DNA from: Acidobacteria bacterium Ga0077534
GTDB taxonomy: Bacteria; Acidobacteriota; Blastocatellia; Pyrinomonadales; Pyrinomonadaceae
Length of the DNA: 64,000 nt
Direction: 5' to 3'
Assembly (NCBI GenBank): GCA_001464455.1
Contig: LNEI01000018.1
Span: forward strand, 62,001 to 126,000
Shown: piece by piece, positions 9,173-17,114 of the stretch
Layout: every line of letters begins with the position of its first letter
Position numbering within the stretch: the first letter of the stretch is position 1
Notes under the pieces: model-generated
Seen by the model: only the letters and a program-made list of their open reading frames with translations
The model's database searches: none
What the model was told of the DNA's origin: nothing
Translations under genes and position numbers: made by a program

Positions 9173-9419
9173 GGTAACCATAACGCGGTCTGCCGAGAGA
9201 TCTCTCAAGAACCTCGACCGCCAAACCAAGAACCGGATCGTCGGCCAGATCCTCTCGCTTTCCGAGGATCCACGTCCGCAGGGTTACCGCAAGGTCGTCA
9301 GCGAGCCGGGCCTCTATCGGATCCGTATCGGCGACTGGCGACTCGGCTACGAGATAAACGACTCAGATGAAGAAATAACCATCATCCGCATAGACCATCG
9401 CAGTTCGTTCTACGATTAG
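9165..9419 (+). CDS. RelE/ParE-family toxin
   Basis: An 84-aa protein with the compact RelE fold pattern: YKVTITRSAERSLKNLD, then GQILSLSEDPRPQGYRK, GLYRIRIGDWRLGYEI and a final strand IIRIDHRSSFYD. RelE relatives of this size cleave mRNA on the ribosome. The R-I-R-x-G-D-W-R motif is the typical core. It is translationally coupled to the antitoxin by the 8-nt overlap. Confidence 0.88.
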   Translation: MYKVTITRSAERSLKNLDRQTKNRIVGQILSLSEDPRPQGYRKVVSEPGLYRIRIGDWRLGYEINDSDEEITIIRIDHRSSFYD

Positions 9420-9457
9420 TATCATCGGTCAGCCTTATGGAAGTTCCCCGGCAGAAC

Positions 9458-9604
9458 ATGAGCGAACGAAATACAAATAGCGATCCGCCGAACTGGCATC
9501 GTGAATACCTCGCCGACCGAGAAAAAGCCCTAGCCAGCGGCGAAGACGTATTTATCACCCTAGACGAGCTAGAAGCCGATCTCCGCAGTGAATTTGGACT
9601 GTAA
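9458..9604 (+). CDS. Small orphan antitoxin-like protein
   Basis: A 48-aa frame just downstream of the RelE pair; an in-frame ATG at 9437 would give 55 aa. It is Trp-containing and acidic, with ADREKALASGEDVFITLDEL followed by EADLRSEFGL. This resembles the C-terminal toxin-binding part of short type II antitoxins. No toxin follows; the next gene is convergent. It could be a decayed or solitary antitoxin. The call rests on codon pattern and composition. Confidence 0.5.
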   Translation: MSERNTNSDPPNWHREYLADREKALASGEDVFITLDELEADLRSEFGL

Positions 9605-9628
9605 AGAATTGCAGGATCGCAAGACTGA

Positions 9629-9660
9629 CCCTTTTATTTTTCACACCCTTTTATTTTTCA
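9629..9660 (+). repeat. Tandem duplication of a 15-bp T-rich unit
   Basis: CCCTTTTATTTTTCA occurs at 9629-9643 and again at 9646-9660, between the small antitoxin-like gene and the 3' end of the convergent unknown gene. Confidence 0.6.
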
Positions 9661-9669
9661 TTCAGATTC

Positions 9670-10866
9670 TTAGGGGCCGTTGACTGGAACAGACTTCAGC
9701 CGGTCCAGCTCAAGGTACAGCGAAAACACCGGGTGTCCTGAATTGTCGATCGTGTTGTTGAAGTCCCTGCGATCATTGCCGGTAAGCTTCTCGCTCATTT
9801 GCAAAACGCTTCTTACGTAATAAAGCCATTGCGCGGGACTTTCCTTTTGCATTTTCGAATCTCGCAGATACTGCGCGTAGGAACGCAGGATGTCCGCACG
9901 TATGGCACCGGGCGGCGTGATTTCAACCAAACCGCTGTACAAAACGCATCGTTGATGAAGATAATCCGCCTCGGTTTCCTCGTCCTCCGGCTTCCAGTCG
10001 TCCATCTCCGCTAAAAACTTCATTAGCTGCTGTCGCCACTCCTGAGTGTTTCGCTGGTCCTGTTCAAGAGCGGTCTCCGCCTCCCCGAATCGCAAAGCTC
10101 TAAAATTGGCTAAAAGCCGCGAACTTTTCTTCTTTTCCCAGTACCGGAAAACCGGGGTCGCGGGATGGATCTTTTCCGGCTTGATCTCGTCTTCGGTTAA
10201 CGGGACATCCAGTATCTTATTAACAGCTTCGATGAATAAATGCTGCTTCTGCGGAGGACCAGTCATTTGACTATCGGAACATTGGCCTGCTATGAGCTGT
10301 CGCACGACGTACTGGCGAAAGGCTCTTGGAATTTGACTCGTGTCTGATCGAGTAATTCTAGCTTCAGCATCAATTAGATTCACGATCGAGCGTGATAAAC
10401 CGTCACGCATTGAAAGGGCGAACCCCCGAGGGCTGGTCTCGATCCTTCGCAATCCCGCCAAAAAGCTATCTCGCAAAATCGAAAACTCGTTTCCCGTTGA
10501 TTTGATATTTGAAACAAGTAAGGCAGCCGGGCCGACCTCGGCCGGGGAGTGCATTAAATCAAGGTACGCCGAAGCAAAGTAAACATGCTGAGCCCGCCGT
10601 CGTTCTTCATCTTGAAACGTCTGATCAACAATTTCCTTCAGAACGAGGTAATATTCTGAAAGATCATAAGAAAGAACCTCATCGCAGGATTGGGACGGCA
10701 GTTTGACTGGAGGAATATCAGCAAACATCTGCCGCGCTTTCAGCTTATCGATATTCAACATCAGCCTTACGGCACGAAGCCGGATCGAGAGTTGATCTAG
10801 GCCTAACGCAAGGGAGTTGCGCCGATACCCAGGCCGTGTATCCAAATTGCCGCCGTAAAAAGCCAA
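9670..10866 (-). CDS. Unknown soluble protein, 398 aa, start uncertain
   Basis: No signal peptide, membrane segment or recognised domain. The protein is Arg-, Glu- and Leu-rich and looks mostly helical, as in YLDLMHSPAEVGPAALLVSN and the EMDDWKPEDEETEADYLHQR stretch. The first possible start is TTG (10866). In frame the sequence continues upstream with coding character (REIIEELFRRASYAKEPIK) to a stop at 10939-10941 without any ATG, GTG or TTG, so the true 5' end is unclear and may be damaged. It stands alone, convergent with the TA cluster. Confidence 0.6.
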   Translation of the reverse strand: MAFYGGNLDTRPGYRRNSLALGLDQLSIRLRAVRLMLNIDKLKARQMFADIPPVKLPSQSCDEVLSYDLSEYYLVLKEIVDQTFQDEERRRAQHVYFASAYLDLMHSPAEVGPAALLVSNIKSTGNEFSILRDSFLAGLRRIETSPRGFALSMRDGLSRSIVNLIDAEARITRSDTSQIPRAFRQYVVRQLIAGQCSDSQMTGPPQKQHLFIEAVNKILDVPLTEDEIKPEKIHPATPVFRYWEKKKSSRLLANFRALRFGEAETALEQDQRNTQEWRQQLMKFLAEMDDWKPEDEETEADYLHQRCVLYSGLVEITPPGAIRADILRSYAQYLRDSKMQKESPAQWLYYVRSVLQMSEKLTGNDRRDFNNTIDNSGHPVFSLYLELDRLKSVPVNGP

Positions 10867-10941
10867 TTTGATCGGCTCCTTAGCGTACGAGGCCCGGCGG
10901 AAGAGTTCCTCGATTATTTCACGCTGCCTGCGCTGATCTTA

Positions 10942-11314
10942 GGGTCGCTAGGGGGTCAGTCATGCAATATTGCAATTCTTTCGTCCTTCCCCTTATCACA
11001 CCTCTCTGAACATATGCTTGCGATATTATTCCCCTCAGACGGGCATGTGTCAATGAAAATTCTGTGAAAACGTGCTATTCTTGCAACATTGTATTATGCT
11101 AATACGTATATATCTGGGTCGCTAGTCTTTGAAAATTCCAGCCGCTGCGCATGTGTCTGCAGTAGGCCCTTTCCATCAACTATCTTTAATAGTTGACACC
11201 GTGTGGCAATGTCTTACAAAAAGTTTTTGAAAATTCACGTTTTCGGGGCATTTTTTGTTCGTAAGCTGTTGATAGCACGGCAGTTATGTGTCCCATTGGG
11301 GGCGTGCGACCAAT
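10942..11314. other. AT-rich intergenic region with inverted repeats
   Basis: No gene was recognised. Two perfect inverted repeats are present: GTATTA-TGC-TAATAC (11091-11105) and CAACTAT-CTTTA-ATAGTTG (11177-11195). A TTGACA (11193-11198) followed after 16 nt by TACAAA (11215-11220) could be a promoter reading toward the malic enzyme. The word GGGTCGCTAG occurs twice (near 10944 and 11115). Confidence 0.45.
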
Positions 11315-11422
11315 GTGGAACGATCCACGCTTGTGAAAAATGCAGGTGGAACGATTTTTCGCCGTAGGTTGTTTGTGATCAGTGAGTTAGGCGTTCCACT
11401 TTCAGCACGGAGGTGGAACGAT
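11315..11422 (+). repeat. Three GTGGAACGAT direct repeats plus one inverted site
   Basis: GTGGAACGAT occurs at 11315-11324, 11346-11355 and 11413-11422, and the reverse form CGTTCCAC at 11392-11399. The cluster lies about 120-225 bp upstream of the malic enzyme start and looks like an array of regulator-binding sites. The regulator is unknown. Confidence 0.55.
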
Positions 11423-11512
11423 TCCGATCGAACTGTTCGTCCGCTCCGGTTGCCCTATTGCGGGTTTTTCGGCATACTTTTGTACATTACAGCCTGCGTC
11501 GAGCCTGAGAAA

Positions 11513-11540
11513 AACAAGGGACGTGCGGGCTTTTGCATTA
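11513..11540 (-). repeat. Dispersed GC-rich element, partial copy at a start codon
   Basis: The minus strand reads TGCAAAAGCCCGCACGT, the outer half of the element found elsewhere. Its end abuts the ATG of the malic enzyme at 11540. Confidence 0.5.
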
Positions 11541-12979
11541 TGACCAACAAACCAACGCCGAACGCCAGTTACAGCCTTACCCTCAGAGTCCGCATCCACA
11601 ACCAGCCCGGAAAGCTCGGACAGATCACCACGGCGATTGGACTCGCGGGCGGAGACATCGAGGGCATCGACATCGTCAGCGTCGGAAAGGACTTCCTGAT
11701 CCGCGACATTACCGTCAACGCTTCGAGCGAATCGCACGATCAGGAGATCGTCGCGGCTGTCAGCGACATCGACGGGGTCGAGGTCGTGAATGTATCGGAT
11801 CGAACGTTCCTGATGCACCTGGGTGGCAAGATCGAGATCGCTTCAAAGATGCAGCTAAAGACACGTTCAGATCTTTCGATGGCATATACGCCGGGCGTTG
11901 CTCGCGTCTGCCAGGCCATCGCAAAAGACCCCGAAAAGGTCTTTAACCTGACGATCAAAAAGAATACGGTCGCGGTCGTCAGCGATGGAACCGCTGTCCT
12001 CGGCCTCGGCGACATCGGCCCGGCGGCAGCAATGCCGGTGATGGAAGGAAAGTGTCAGCTTTTCAAAGAGTTCGGCAACGTCGACGCCTTCCCGATCTGT
12101 CTCGATACAAAAGACCCGCACGAGATCGTCCAGACGATCAAGAATATAGCGGTCGCATTCGGCGGAATAAATCTGGAAGACATCTCGGCACCGCGATGTT
12201 TTGAGATCGAGGACCGGCTAAAGGAAGAGCTTGATATCCCCGTTTTTCACGACGATCAGCATGGTACGGCGGTAGTTGTTCTCGCTGCCCTTATTAACGC
12301 CCTAAAGATCGTTAATAAGCGGATGGAGGATATCAAGGTCGTGGTAAACGGCGTCGGGGCAGCGGGCGTCGCCTGTTCGAAGATCGTTATGAAAGCCGGC
12401 GTGAAGAACATAGTTGGCTGTGACCAGACCGGTGCCATCTATGAGGGACGAATTGAACACATGAACTGGGTCAAGGACTGGTATTCGCGAAATACCAACC
12501 CGAACAAAGAAAAAGGCTCGATCCATGACGTCATCAAGGGTGCCGACGTATTTTTCGGCCTCTCGGCCCCCGGCGTGATCGACGAGAACGATCTGAAGAA
12601 CATGGCCGCCGACCCGATAGTTTTTGCAATGGCAAACCCGACGCCCGAGATCATGCCCGAGGATGCCGCCGGCCTCGTTGCCGTCATGGCAACCGGACGC
12701 TCGGACTACCCGAACCAGATCAACAACGTCCTTTGCTTCCCGGGAATTTTTCGCGGTGCGCTGAACTGCCGGGCTTCACGGATAAACGAAGAGATGAAGA
12801 TCGCCGCCGCCAACGCCATCGCCGACATCATCGGCCCCGAGGAACTCCATCCCGACTACATCATCCCGTCGGTTTTCGACCGGCGAGTCGGCGAAGCAGT
12901 CGCCGCCCGCGTCGAAGAGGCCGCGTATGAGTCCGGCGTTGCGAGAAGGCTGCGATCGACGGCGGATTCGGAGTTTTAG
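11540..12979 (+). CDS. NAD(P)-dependent malic enzyme with N-terminal ACT domain
   Basis: Oxidatively decarboxylates malate to pyruvate. Residues about 10-90 form an ACT-like ligand-binding domain (LRVRIHNQPGKLGQITTAI). The malic domain follows with YTPGVARVC, TIKKNTVAVVSDGTAVLGLG and FHDDQHGTAVVVLAAL, then a Rossmann domain with NGVGAAGVAC. The start was set at the ATG opening MTNKPTPNAS (479 aa). The frame stays open upstream to 11288, but that stretch carries the repeat array and shows no protein similarity. The ACT domain suggests allosteric control by a small ligand. Confidence 0.93.
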   Translation: MTNKPTPNASYSLTLRVRIHNQPGKLGQITTAIGLAGGDIEGIDIVSVGKDFLIRDITVNASSESHDQEIVAAVSDIDGVEVVNVSDRTFLMHLGGKIEIASKMQLKTRSDLSMAYTPGVARVCQAIAKDPEKVFNLTIKKNTVAVVSDGTAVLGLGDIGPAAAMPVMEGKCQLFKEFGNVDAFPICLDTKDPHEIVQTIKNIAVAFGGINLEDISAPRCFEIEDRLKEELDIPVFHDDQHGTAVVVLAALINALKIVNKRMEDIKVVVNGVGAAGVACSKIVMKAGVKNIVGCDQTGAIYEGRIEHMNWVKDWYSRNTNPNKEKGSIHDVIKGADVFFGLSAPGVIDENDLKNMAADPIVFAMANPTPEIMPEDAAGLVAVMATGRSDYPNQINNVLCFPGIFRGALNCRASRINEEMKIAAANAIADIIGPEELHPDYIIPSVFDRRVGEAVAARVEEAAYESGVARRLRSTADSEF

Positions 12980-13011
12980 ACGATTCACAGCGATCGAACC
13001 ATTTTTTGCTG

Positions 13012-13029
13012 TATAATTTGTATAGAGGA
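13012..13029 (+). promoter_or_regulatory. -10 box and ribosome binding site of the parDE-like operon
   Basis: A TATAAT (13012-13017) is followed by AGAGGA (13024-13029), 6 nt before the GTG start at 13036. The placement argues against the longer TTG reading from 13006. Confidence 0.45.
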
Positions 13030-13035
13030 TTTATC

Positions 13036-13281
13036 GTGGTAACCCAAACTTTAGAGCTTACGCTACCATCGCAGATCGTGAAAGACCTTGAGGTTGAGGT
13101 GACATCTGGCAAATATGCGAATTCTGCGGAATTGATCAGCGATGTTCTCCAGAATTATCTCGACGACCGACGAATAGAAAGACTCGTGCAGGAAGGCCTC
13201 GCCGACAAAGACGTTACTCTACTGACGAAGTCCGACTTCGCGGAGATGAAAAGCGAGCTGATCGAAAGTTTTCGGAATTGA
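13036..13281 (+). CDS. ParD-like (ribbon-helix-helix) antitoxin
   Basis: About 81 aa from the GTG start. The N-terminal strand and helices (TLELTLPSQIVKDLEVEVTS, then GKYANSAELISDVLQNYL) are typical of ParD/CopG antitoxins. The charged C-terminal tail (LTKSDFAEMKSELIESF) would bind the toxin. The toxin gene begins 3 bp downstream. The protein is expected to repress its own operon. Confidence 0.85.
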   Translation: MVTQTLELTLPSQIVKDLEVEVTSGKYANSAELISDVLQNYLDDRRIERLVQEGLADKDVTLLTKSDFAEMKSELIESFRN

Positions 13282-13284
13282 TCG

Positions 13285-13584
13285 ATGCGTATCTTCGTCA
13301 CGAGCCTTGCCCGTCGGGATATCACCGAGGCGGCATCTTTCCTCGCTCAGGACAGCCTCGAGGTTGGGCTCAGATTTTTTGACGCGACCGAGAGCTCCTT
13401 CGAATTGTTGAGTTCTTCACCGAAGATCGGCCGCGTTTTAACCATTTCTGGAGAAGAAGTGCGAATGTGGTTTGTTAAGGGCTTCCCTAGGTATTTGATC
13501 TTCTACACTGAAAAAAGTGCAGAAGTAAAGATTGTTCGGGTAATACACAGCGCGCGGGACTATAATAGGGTATTAACAAAGTAG
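13285..13584 (+). CDS. ParE-family toxin
   Basis: A 99-aa protein with the ParE/RelE pattern: RIFVTSLARRDITEAASFLA, SSPKIGRVL, VRMWFVKGFPRYLIFYTEK and IVRVIHSARDYNRVL. ParE toxins poison DNA gyrase, but the two subgroups cannot be separated by eye. It is paired with the ParD-like antitoxin 3 bp upstream. This is the second TA module within 5 kb and is not close in sequence to the first. Confidence 0.88.
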   Translation: MRIFVTSLARRDITEAASFLAQDSLEVGLRFFDATESSFELLSSSPKIGRVLTISGEEVRMWFVKGFPRYLIFYTEKSAEVKIVRVIHSARDYNRVLTK

Positions 13585-13597
13585 TAGGAAAAAACCG

Positions 13598-14248
13598 TTG
13601 AAAACCTTTGTCAAAGCAAAACTCTCCCCGCTGCCAATCGAAGAGCTGGCCAACACTATCACACACGGTTTTGGTCTGTTTCTAAGCATCATCGGGTTTG
13701 TGGTCTTGCTTATTCTTGCGGGCTTTCGCGGCGATGGTTGGTCGATCTTGAGCTGCTTTATTTATGGCCTCTCGCTCGTGGTTTTGTATGCTGCTTCGAC
13801 GGTGTACCACAGCTCGAGTTCACCGCGGATGAAGCAGAACATGCGGATCGTCGATCACTGCTGTATTTACCTGCTGATCGCCGGAAGTTATACGCCTTTT
13901 GGAGTTGTGATAGCGGATAAGCCGTGGGGCCGTGAGCTGATGATAGGCATTTGGACCTTTGCCCTTGTCGGCATCGTTGTAAAGCTGATCGTCCGCGAGC
14001 GCTTTCCGGCTATCAACGTCGTTTCCTACCTTCTTATGGGTTGGCTCGGCGTATTTGCGATAAAGCCTCTTTTTGAGACGCTAGGGCCATCCGCCGTCGC
14101 TCTCACCGTCGCTGGCGGCATCGCGTACACCTTGGGCGTGATTTTCTTTCCGATGACACGGATCAAGCATCATCACGCGATCTTCCACGTATTTATTCTG
14201 CTGGGCAGCATCATTCATTACGCGGCGGTGGTTTTATTTGTGGTTTAA
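13598..14248 (+). CDS. Hemolysin III/PAQR family membrane protein
   Basis: A 216-aa protein with seven hydrophobic helices. It carries the family residues EELANTITHGFGL, STVYHSS and IVDHCCIYLLIAGSYTPF, and the final FHVFILLGSIIHY. The conserved His and Asp residues form a metal site like that of adiponectin receptors. The start is TTG at 13598 with TAGGAA upstream. The biological role in bacteria is poorly defined; some members affect membrane fluidity. It lies 13 bp after the toxin gene but probably has an unrelated role. Confidence 0.9.
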   Translation: MKTFVKAKLSPLPIEELANTITHGFGLFLSIIGFVVLLILAGFRGDGWSILSCFIYGLSLVVLYAASTVYHSSSSPRMKQNMRIVDHCCIYLLIAGSYTPFGVVIADKPWGRELMIGIWTFALVGIVVKLIVRERFPAINVVSYLLMGWLGVFAIKPLFETLGPSAVALTVAGGIAYTLGVIFFPMTRIKHHHAIFHVFILLGSIIHYAAVVLFVV

Positions 14249-14338
14249 CTTAGTGCCGCCAGCGAACGGGCGGCCGGACAGGCGGAGTGATATTTGAAAA
14301 CCTAACTAAGCTTGAGTGCCGTCCATGCCTCGAACTGA

Positions 14339-15022
14339 TCAGGCGGTAAACTTGTAACCAAAGCCGTGTACGGTCTGAATGTATTGCGGATGCTTCGGAT
14401 TGTCCTCGAGTTTCTGCCGTAACCAGGCTACATGAACATCGACCGTGCGTGTGGTTGGCATCGCGTCATAACCCCAAACAGCGTCGAGCAGATCGTCGCG
14501 AGAGTGAACACTGCCGCGATTCTCGATAAAGAACTGCAGCAGCCGAAATTCCATCGCAGAAAGCTCGACAGGAGTATTAGATTTAGTGACCTCAGCCCGT
14601 TTGAAATCGACTCCAACATCACCGAAGCGAAATGCCCCATTAATGGCGGCTTCTGTCTGGCTGGGCCGACGCCGCAGCAATGCCTCGATGCGGGCGAGCA
14701 GCTCCATCACTTCAAACGGCTTTGTCAGATAATCGTCAGCACCGAGCTTTAGGCCAAGAACCTTATCGATAGTCTCGCCCTTCGCGGTGAGCATCAGGAT
14801 CGGCGTCTGAATTCCCTTCTGTCGCAGATCGCGAGCGACGTCGTAACCGTTCTTTTTCGGCAGCATCACGTCTAGCAGTATCATATCGAATTGCTGCGTG
14901 CATGCGAGATCGAATCCCAATTTGCCATCCGCCGCCGAAGTAACGTCAAATCCCTCGCTCGTCAACCTGTCGGTCAGCGTAACGATCAAGCCTTTTTCGT
15001 CTTCGACTAGAAGGATTTTCAT
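14339..15022 (-). CDS. OmpR/PhoB-family response regulator
   Basis: A 227-aa protein with a receiver domain (acidic pocket EDE at residues 7-9, phospho-acceptor Asp51 in LLDVMLPKKNGYD, Lys101 in YLTKPFE). A winged-helix output domain follows, ending RTVDVHVAWLRQKLEDNP...VHGFGYKFTA. It follows the histidine kinase gene by 66 bp in the same orientation and is its likely partner. The inverted repeat between the two sits where a ribosome binding site would be. Confidence 0.95.
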   Translation of the reverse strand: MKILLVEDEKGLIVTLTDRLTSEGFDVTSAADGKLGFDLACTQQFDMILLDVMLPKKNGYDVARDLRQKGIQTPILMLTAKGETIDKVLGLKLGADDYLTKPFEVMELLARIEALLRRRPSQTEAAINGAFRFGDVGVDFKRAEVTKSNTPVELSAMEFRLLQFFIENRGSVHSRDDLLDAVWGYDAMPTTRTVDVHVAWLRQKLEDNPKHPQYIQTVHGFGYKFTA

Positions 15023-15023
15023 A

Positions 15024-15077
15024 GTGGAAAAGTAGAAAAGGAAAAGGGGTTCGAGTCACGCAGAGCGACTTTTCCAC
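15024..15077 (-). repeat. Inverted repeat between kinase and regulator genes
   Basis: GTGGAAAAGT (15024-15033) and ACTTTTCCAC (15068-15077) are perfect 10-bp arms. On the minus strand the hairpin ends 1 nt before the regulator ATG and could set the ratio of kinase to regulator. Confidence 0.5.
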
Positions 15078-15088
15078 TTTTTCACTTT

Positions 15089-16912
15089 TCAACTTGGGAT
15101 CTCGATCGTGAACTTACTTCCCTTACCCAACTCGCTTGTTGCACGAACGCGGCCGCCGTGAGCCTCCGTTATCTGCTTCACGAGCGAAAGTCCCAGTCCG
15201 TTGCCGTGAATCTGCGCATCCACGACTGCCCTGGCACGGTAAAAAGGCTCAAAGATCTGTTTCAAGTCGCTCTTCGAGATGCCGATGCCGCGATCTTCAA
15301 CAGTGATCTTAACCTTGCCGTCGCCATTCGATGCGGAAACTCTGAGCCATGTGTCACCATTGCAGTATTTGATCGAATTCGCGATCAGATTCTGTAGAGC
15401 CTGACTCAAAGCGTTCTTATCCGCCGATACGACCGGTAGCCCGGCCGCAATCACCGTCTCGATCTCAAAGTCGCGATCGCCAACGAGCGAGCGGGTTTCC
15501 TCAACCGCATCCGCAACAATCTCATCGATCGGCGTCGGCTTAAAATTGAACCGCCGCTTGCCCGAATTCGCTCCCGCAAAATCGAGGATCTGCTCGACCA
15601 TCGACGAAAGCTTACGTCCCTCGCCTTTTATCAGGTCGCCGTAACGCGAAACCTGCTCAGTCTCTTTCGCCACGCCGTCAGCCAAGTTCTCGCCAGCGGA
15701 ATAGATCACGGCAAGCGGCGTGCGGAATTCGTGCGAAACGCTCGACACGAAATCGATCTGCCGCTGGGCGAGTGCACGAGCACGCATCGAGGAAATAATG
15801 ATCGCCGCGACCGCTGCAGCAAGCAAAAATAGGATGCCAAATCCTATTGCGAGATTGCGCCGCAGGGTCGATGCAATATATCCATCTAGCGAACCCGAAA
15901 CTTGCTGCACACCGAGCTGCCACGCCCCGCCGGATGGCTCACCATTCGTCGTGGTCGCAGTGAAGACTGAAGTTCGCGGTTTCGCTCCCTTTAGCTCAAT
16001 AGTGACATTGCTTCCTTTTGCCTCACCCGTTCGCTCAAAGCTATGAGCTTCTACCTTGGAATTGACGACTACGCTCGACCGCTTTTCTCCGATCGAGTTC
16101 ATCAGTTCACGATTTGCAAAAAAAACAAAATTGTTCGGCGATACATCCAGCAGCCGAGCCGTCGCGTCAGCATCGCCAGCAGAAACCTGACTAAAAACGG
16201 CATTCCCCGATCTGTCAGTAACCTGGACGCGAAACTCATTGGGGTCGAAGTACTTGCCGATAAGGTCCGGTAACAGCCTGCCCGTAACAGTCTCGCGCTC
16301 GAGTTCGATCGCGAGATACCCATAGGGTTGGGGCATACCGAGCGACAAGGGGATGTCCGGCGTTCGAGTACGGACAACAATGCTTCCATCCTTTGCTTCG
16401 GTTAAATGTATGGGCAGAAAAAGCGTGTCTAGGTCTTCCTGAACTGGCTTGAAATTCTTCGGATCGGCGATCCTTTCCTTCATTTGACCGAGCTTGGTCG
16501 TGATCTCAGGCGAGTTTGCTGCTTCAACCGTTACGAACCCAACGCCGCGGTCGTAACGAAGAGCCGGTGCGTCGCCCTTCGCCTCAAAAAAGTAGAATTC
16601 TCTGATCAAAGTTGGATATGCGGTGTTTTCGGCCCAATACTGATATCGCTCGTTGAACGGTGCCCAGTTATTGCTTTTCCAACTATCAACATCTGTCTGA
16701 AAATTGAAATAGGCGTTCTGAATCTCGCGGTTAAAGTCAGCAGCGAGCCGGTCGGCCTGGTCCTTCACCCTCGCCTTGGATTTTTCACCTTCTGCAGCGC
16801 TGATCTGCGTCATCCAGCGATACTGCAACAGCCCGAGCGCAACGAGCAGAACCGCCAGACCGCCGACCATAAGATATGTAAGCCACGAACGCTTCACATC
16901 TGCATTATGCAA
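15089..16912 (-). CDS. Membrane sensor histidine kinase
   Basis: A 607-aa protein. TM1 spans about residues 12-31 and TM2 about 353-375, flanking a ~320-residue periplasmic sensor with no recognised fold. HisKA carries phospho-acceptor His394 in SSVSHEFRTPL. HATPase_c carries the N box (LIANSIKYCN), G1 (DRGIGIS) and G2 (GNGLGLSLVKQI). It phosphorylates the downstream response regulator. The stimulus is unknown. There is no HAMP domain; the kinase core follows TM2 almost directly. Confidence 0.94.
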   Translation of the reverse strand: MHNADVKRSWLTYLMVGGLAVLLVALGLLQYRWMTQISAAEGEKSKARVKDQADRLAADFNREIQNAYFNFQTDVDSWKSNNWAPFNERYQYWAENTAYPTLIREFYFFEAKGDAPALRYDRGVGFVTVEAANSPEITTKLGQMKERIADPKNFKPVQEDLDTLFLPIHLTEAKDGSIVVRTRTPDIPLSLGMPQPYGYLAIELERETVTGRLLPDLIGKYFDPNEFRVQVTDRSGNAVFSQVSAGDADATARLLDVSPNNFVFFANRELMNSIGEKRSSVVVNSKVEAHSFERTGEAKGSNVTIELKGAKPRTSVFTATTTNGEPSGGAWQLGVQQVSGSLDGYIASTLRRNLAIGFGILFLLAAAVAAIIISSMRARALAQRQIDFVSSVSHEFRTPLAVIYSAGENLADGVAKETEQVSRYGDLIKGEGRKLSSMVEQILDFAGANSGKRRFNFKPTPIDEIVADAVEETRSLVGDRDFEIETVIAAGLPVVSADKNALSQALQNLIANSIKYCNGDTWLRVSASNGDGKVKITVEDRGIGISKSDLKQIFEPFYRARAVVDAQIHGNGLGLSLVKQITEAHGGRVRATSELGKGSKFTIEIPS

Positions 16913-17114
16913 CTAACAACGAGCACCGAACAATGAACTTTCGCCACATTTTACATTCTTTACAATTTCTTTGCGTTGTCTTAATCACTAGTCCCGCGAT
17001 CGAGTCCACAATCCAGAATGTCGAAAGTTTACGCTTGGGCGTGAGAGGGATTGCGGCTCACGCACATGCTTGCCACTCACATAGCAATAATGTAAAAAAA
17101 CGGAGGCAAATTTT

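Noticed and set aside
11288-11539. N-terminal extension of malic enzyme to 563 aa
   Set aside because: The added 84 residues lie over the GTGGAACGAT array and a dispersed element and have no protein-like pattern; the ACT domain starts right after the ATG at 11540.
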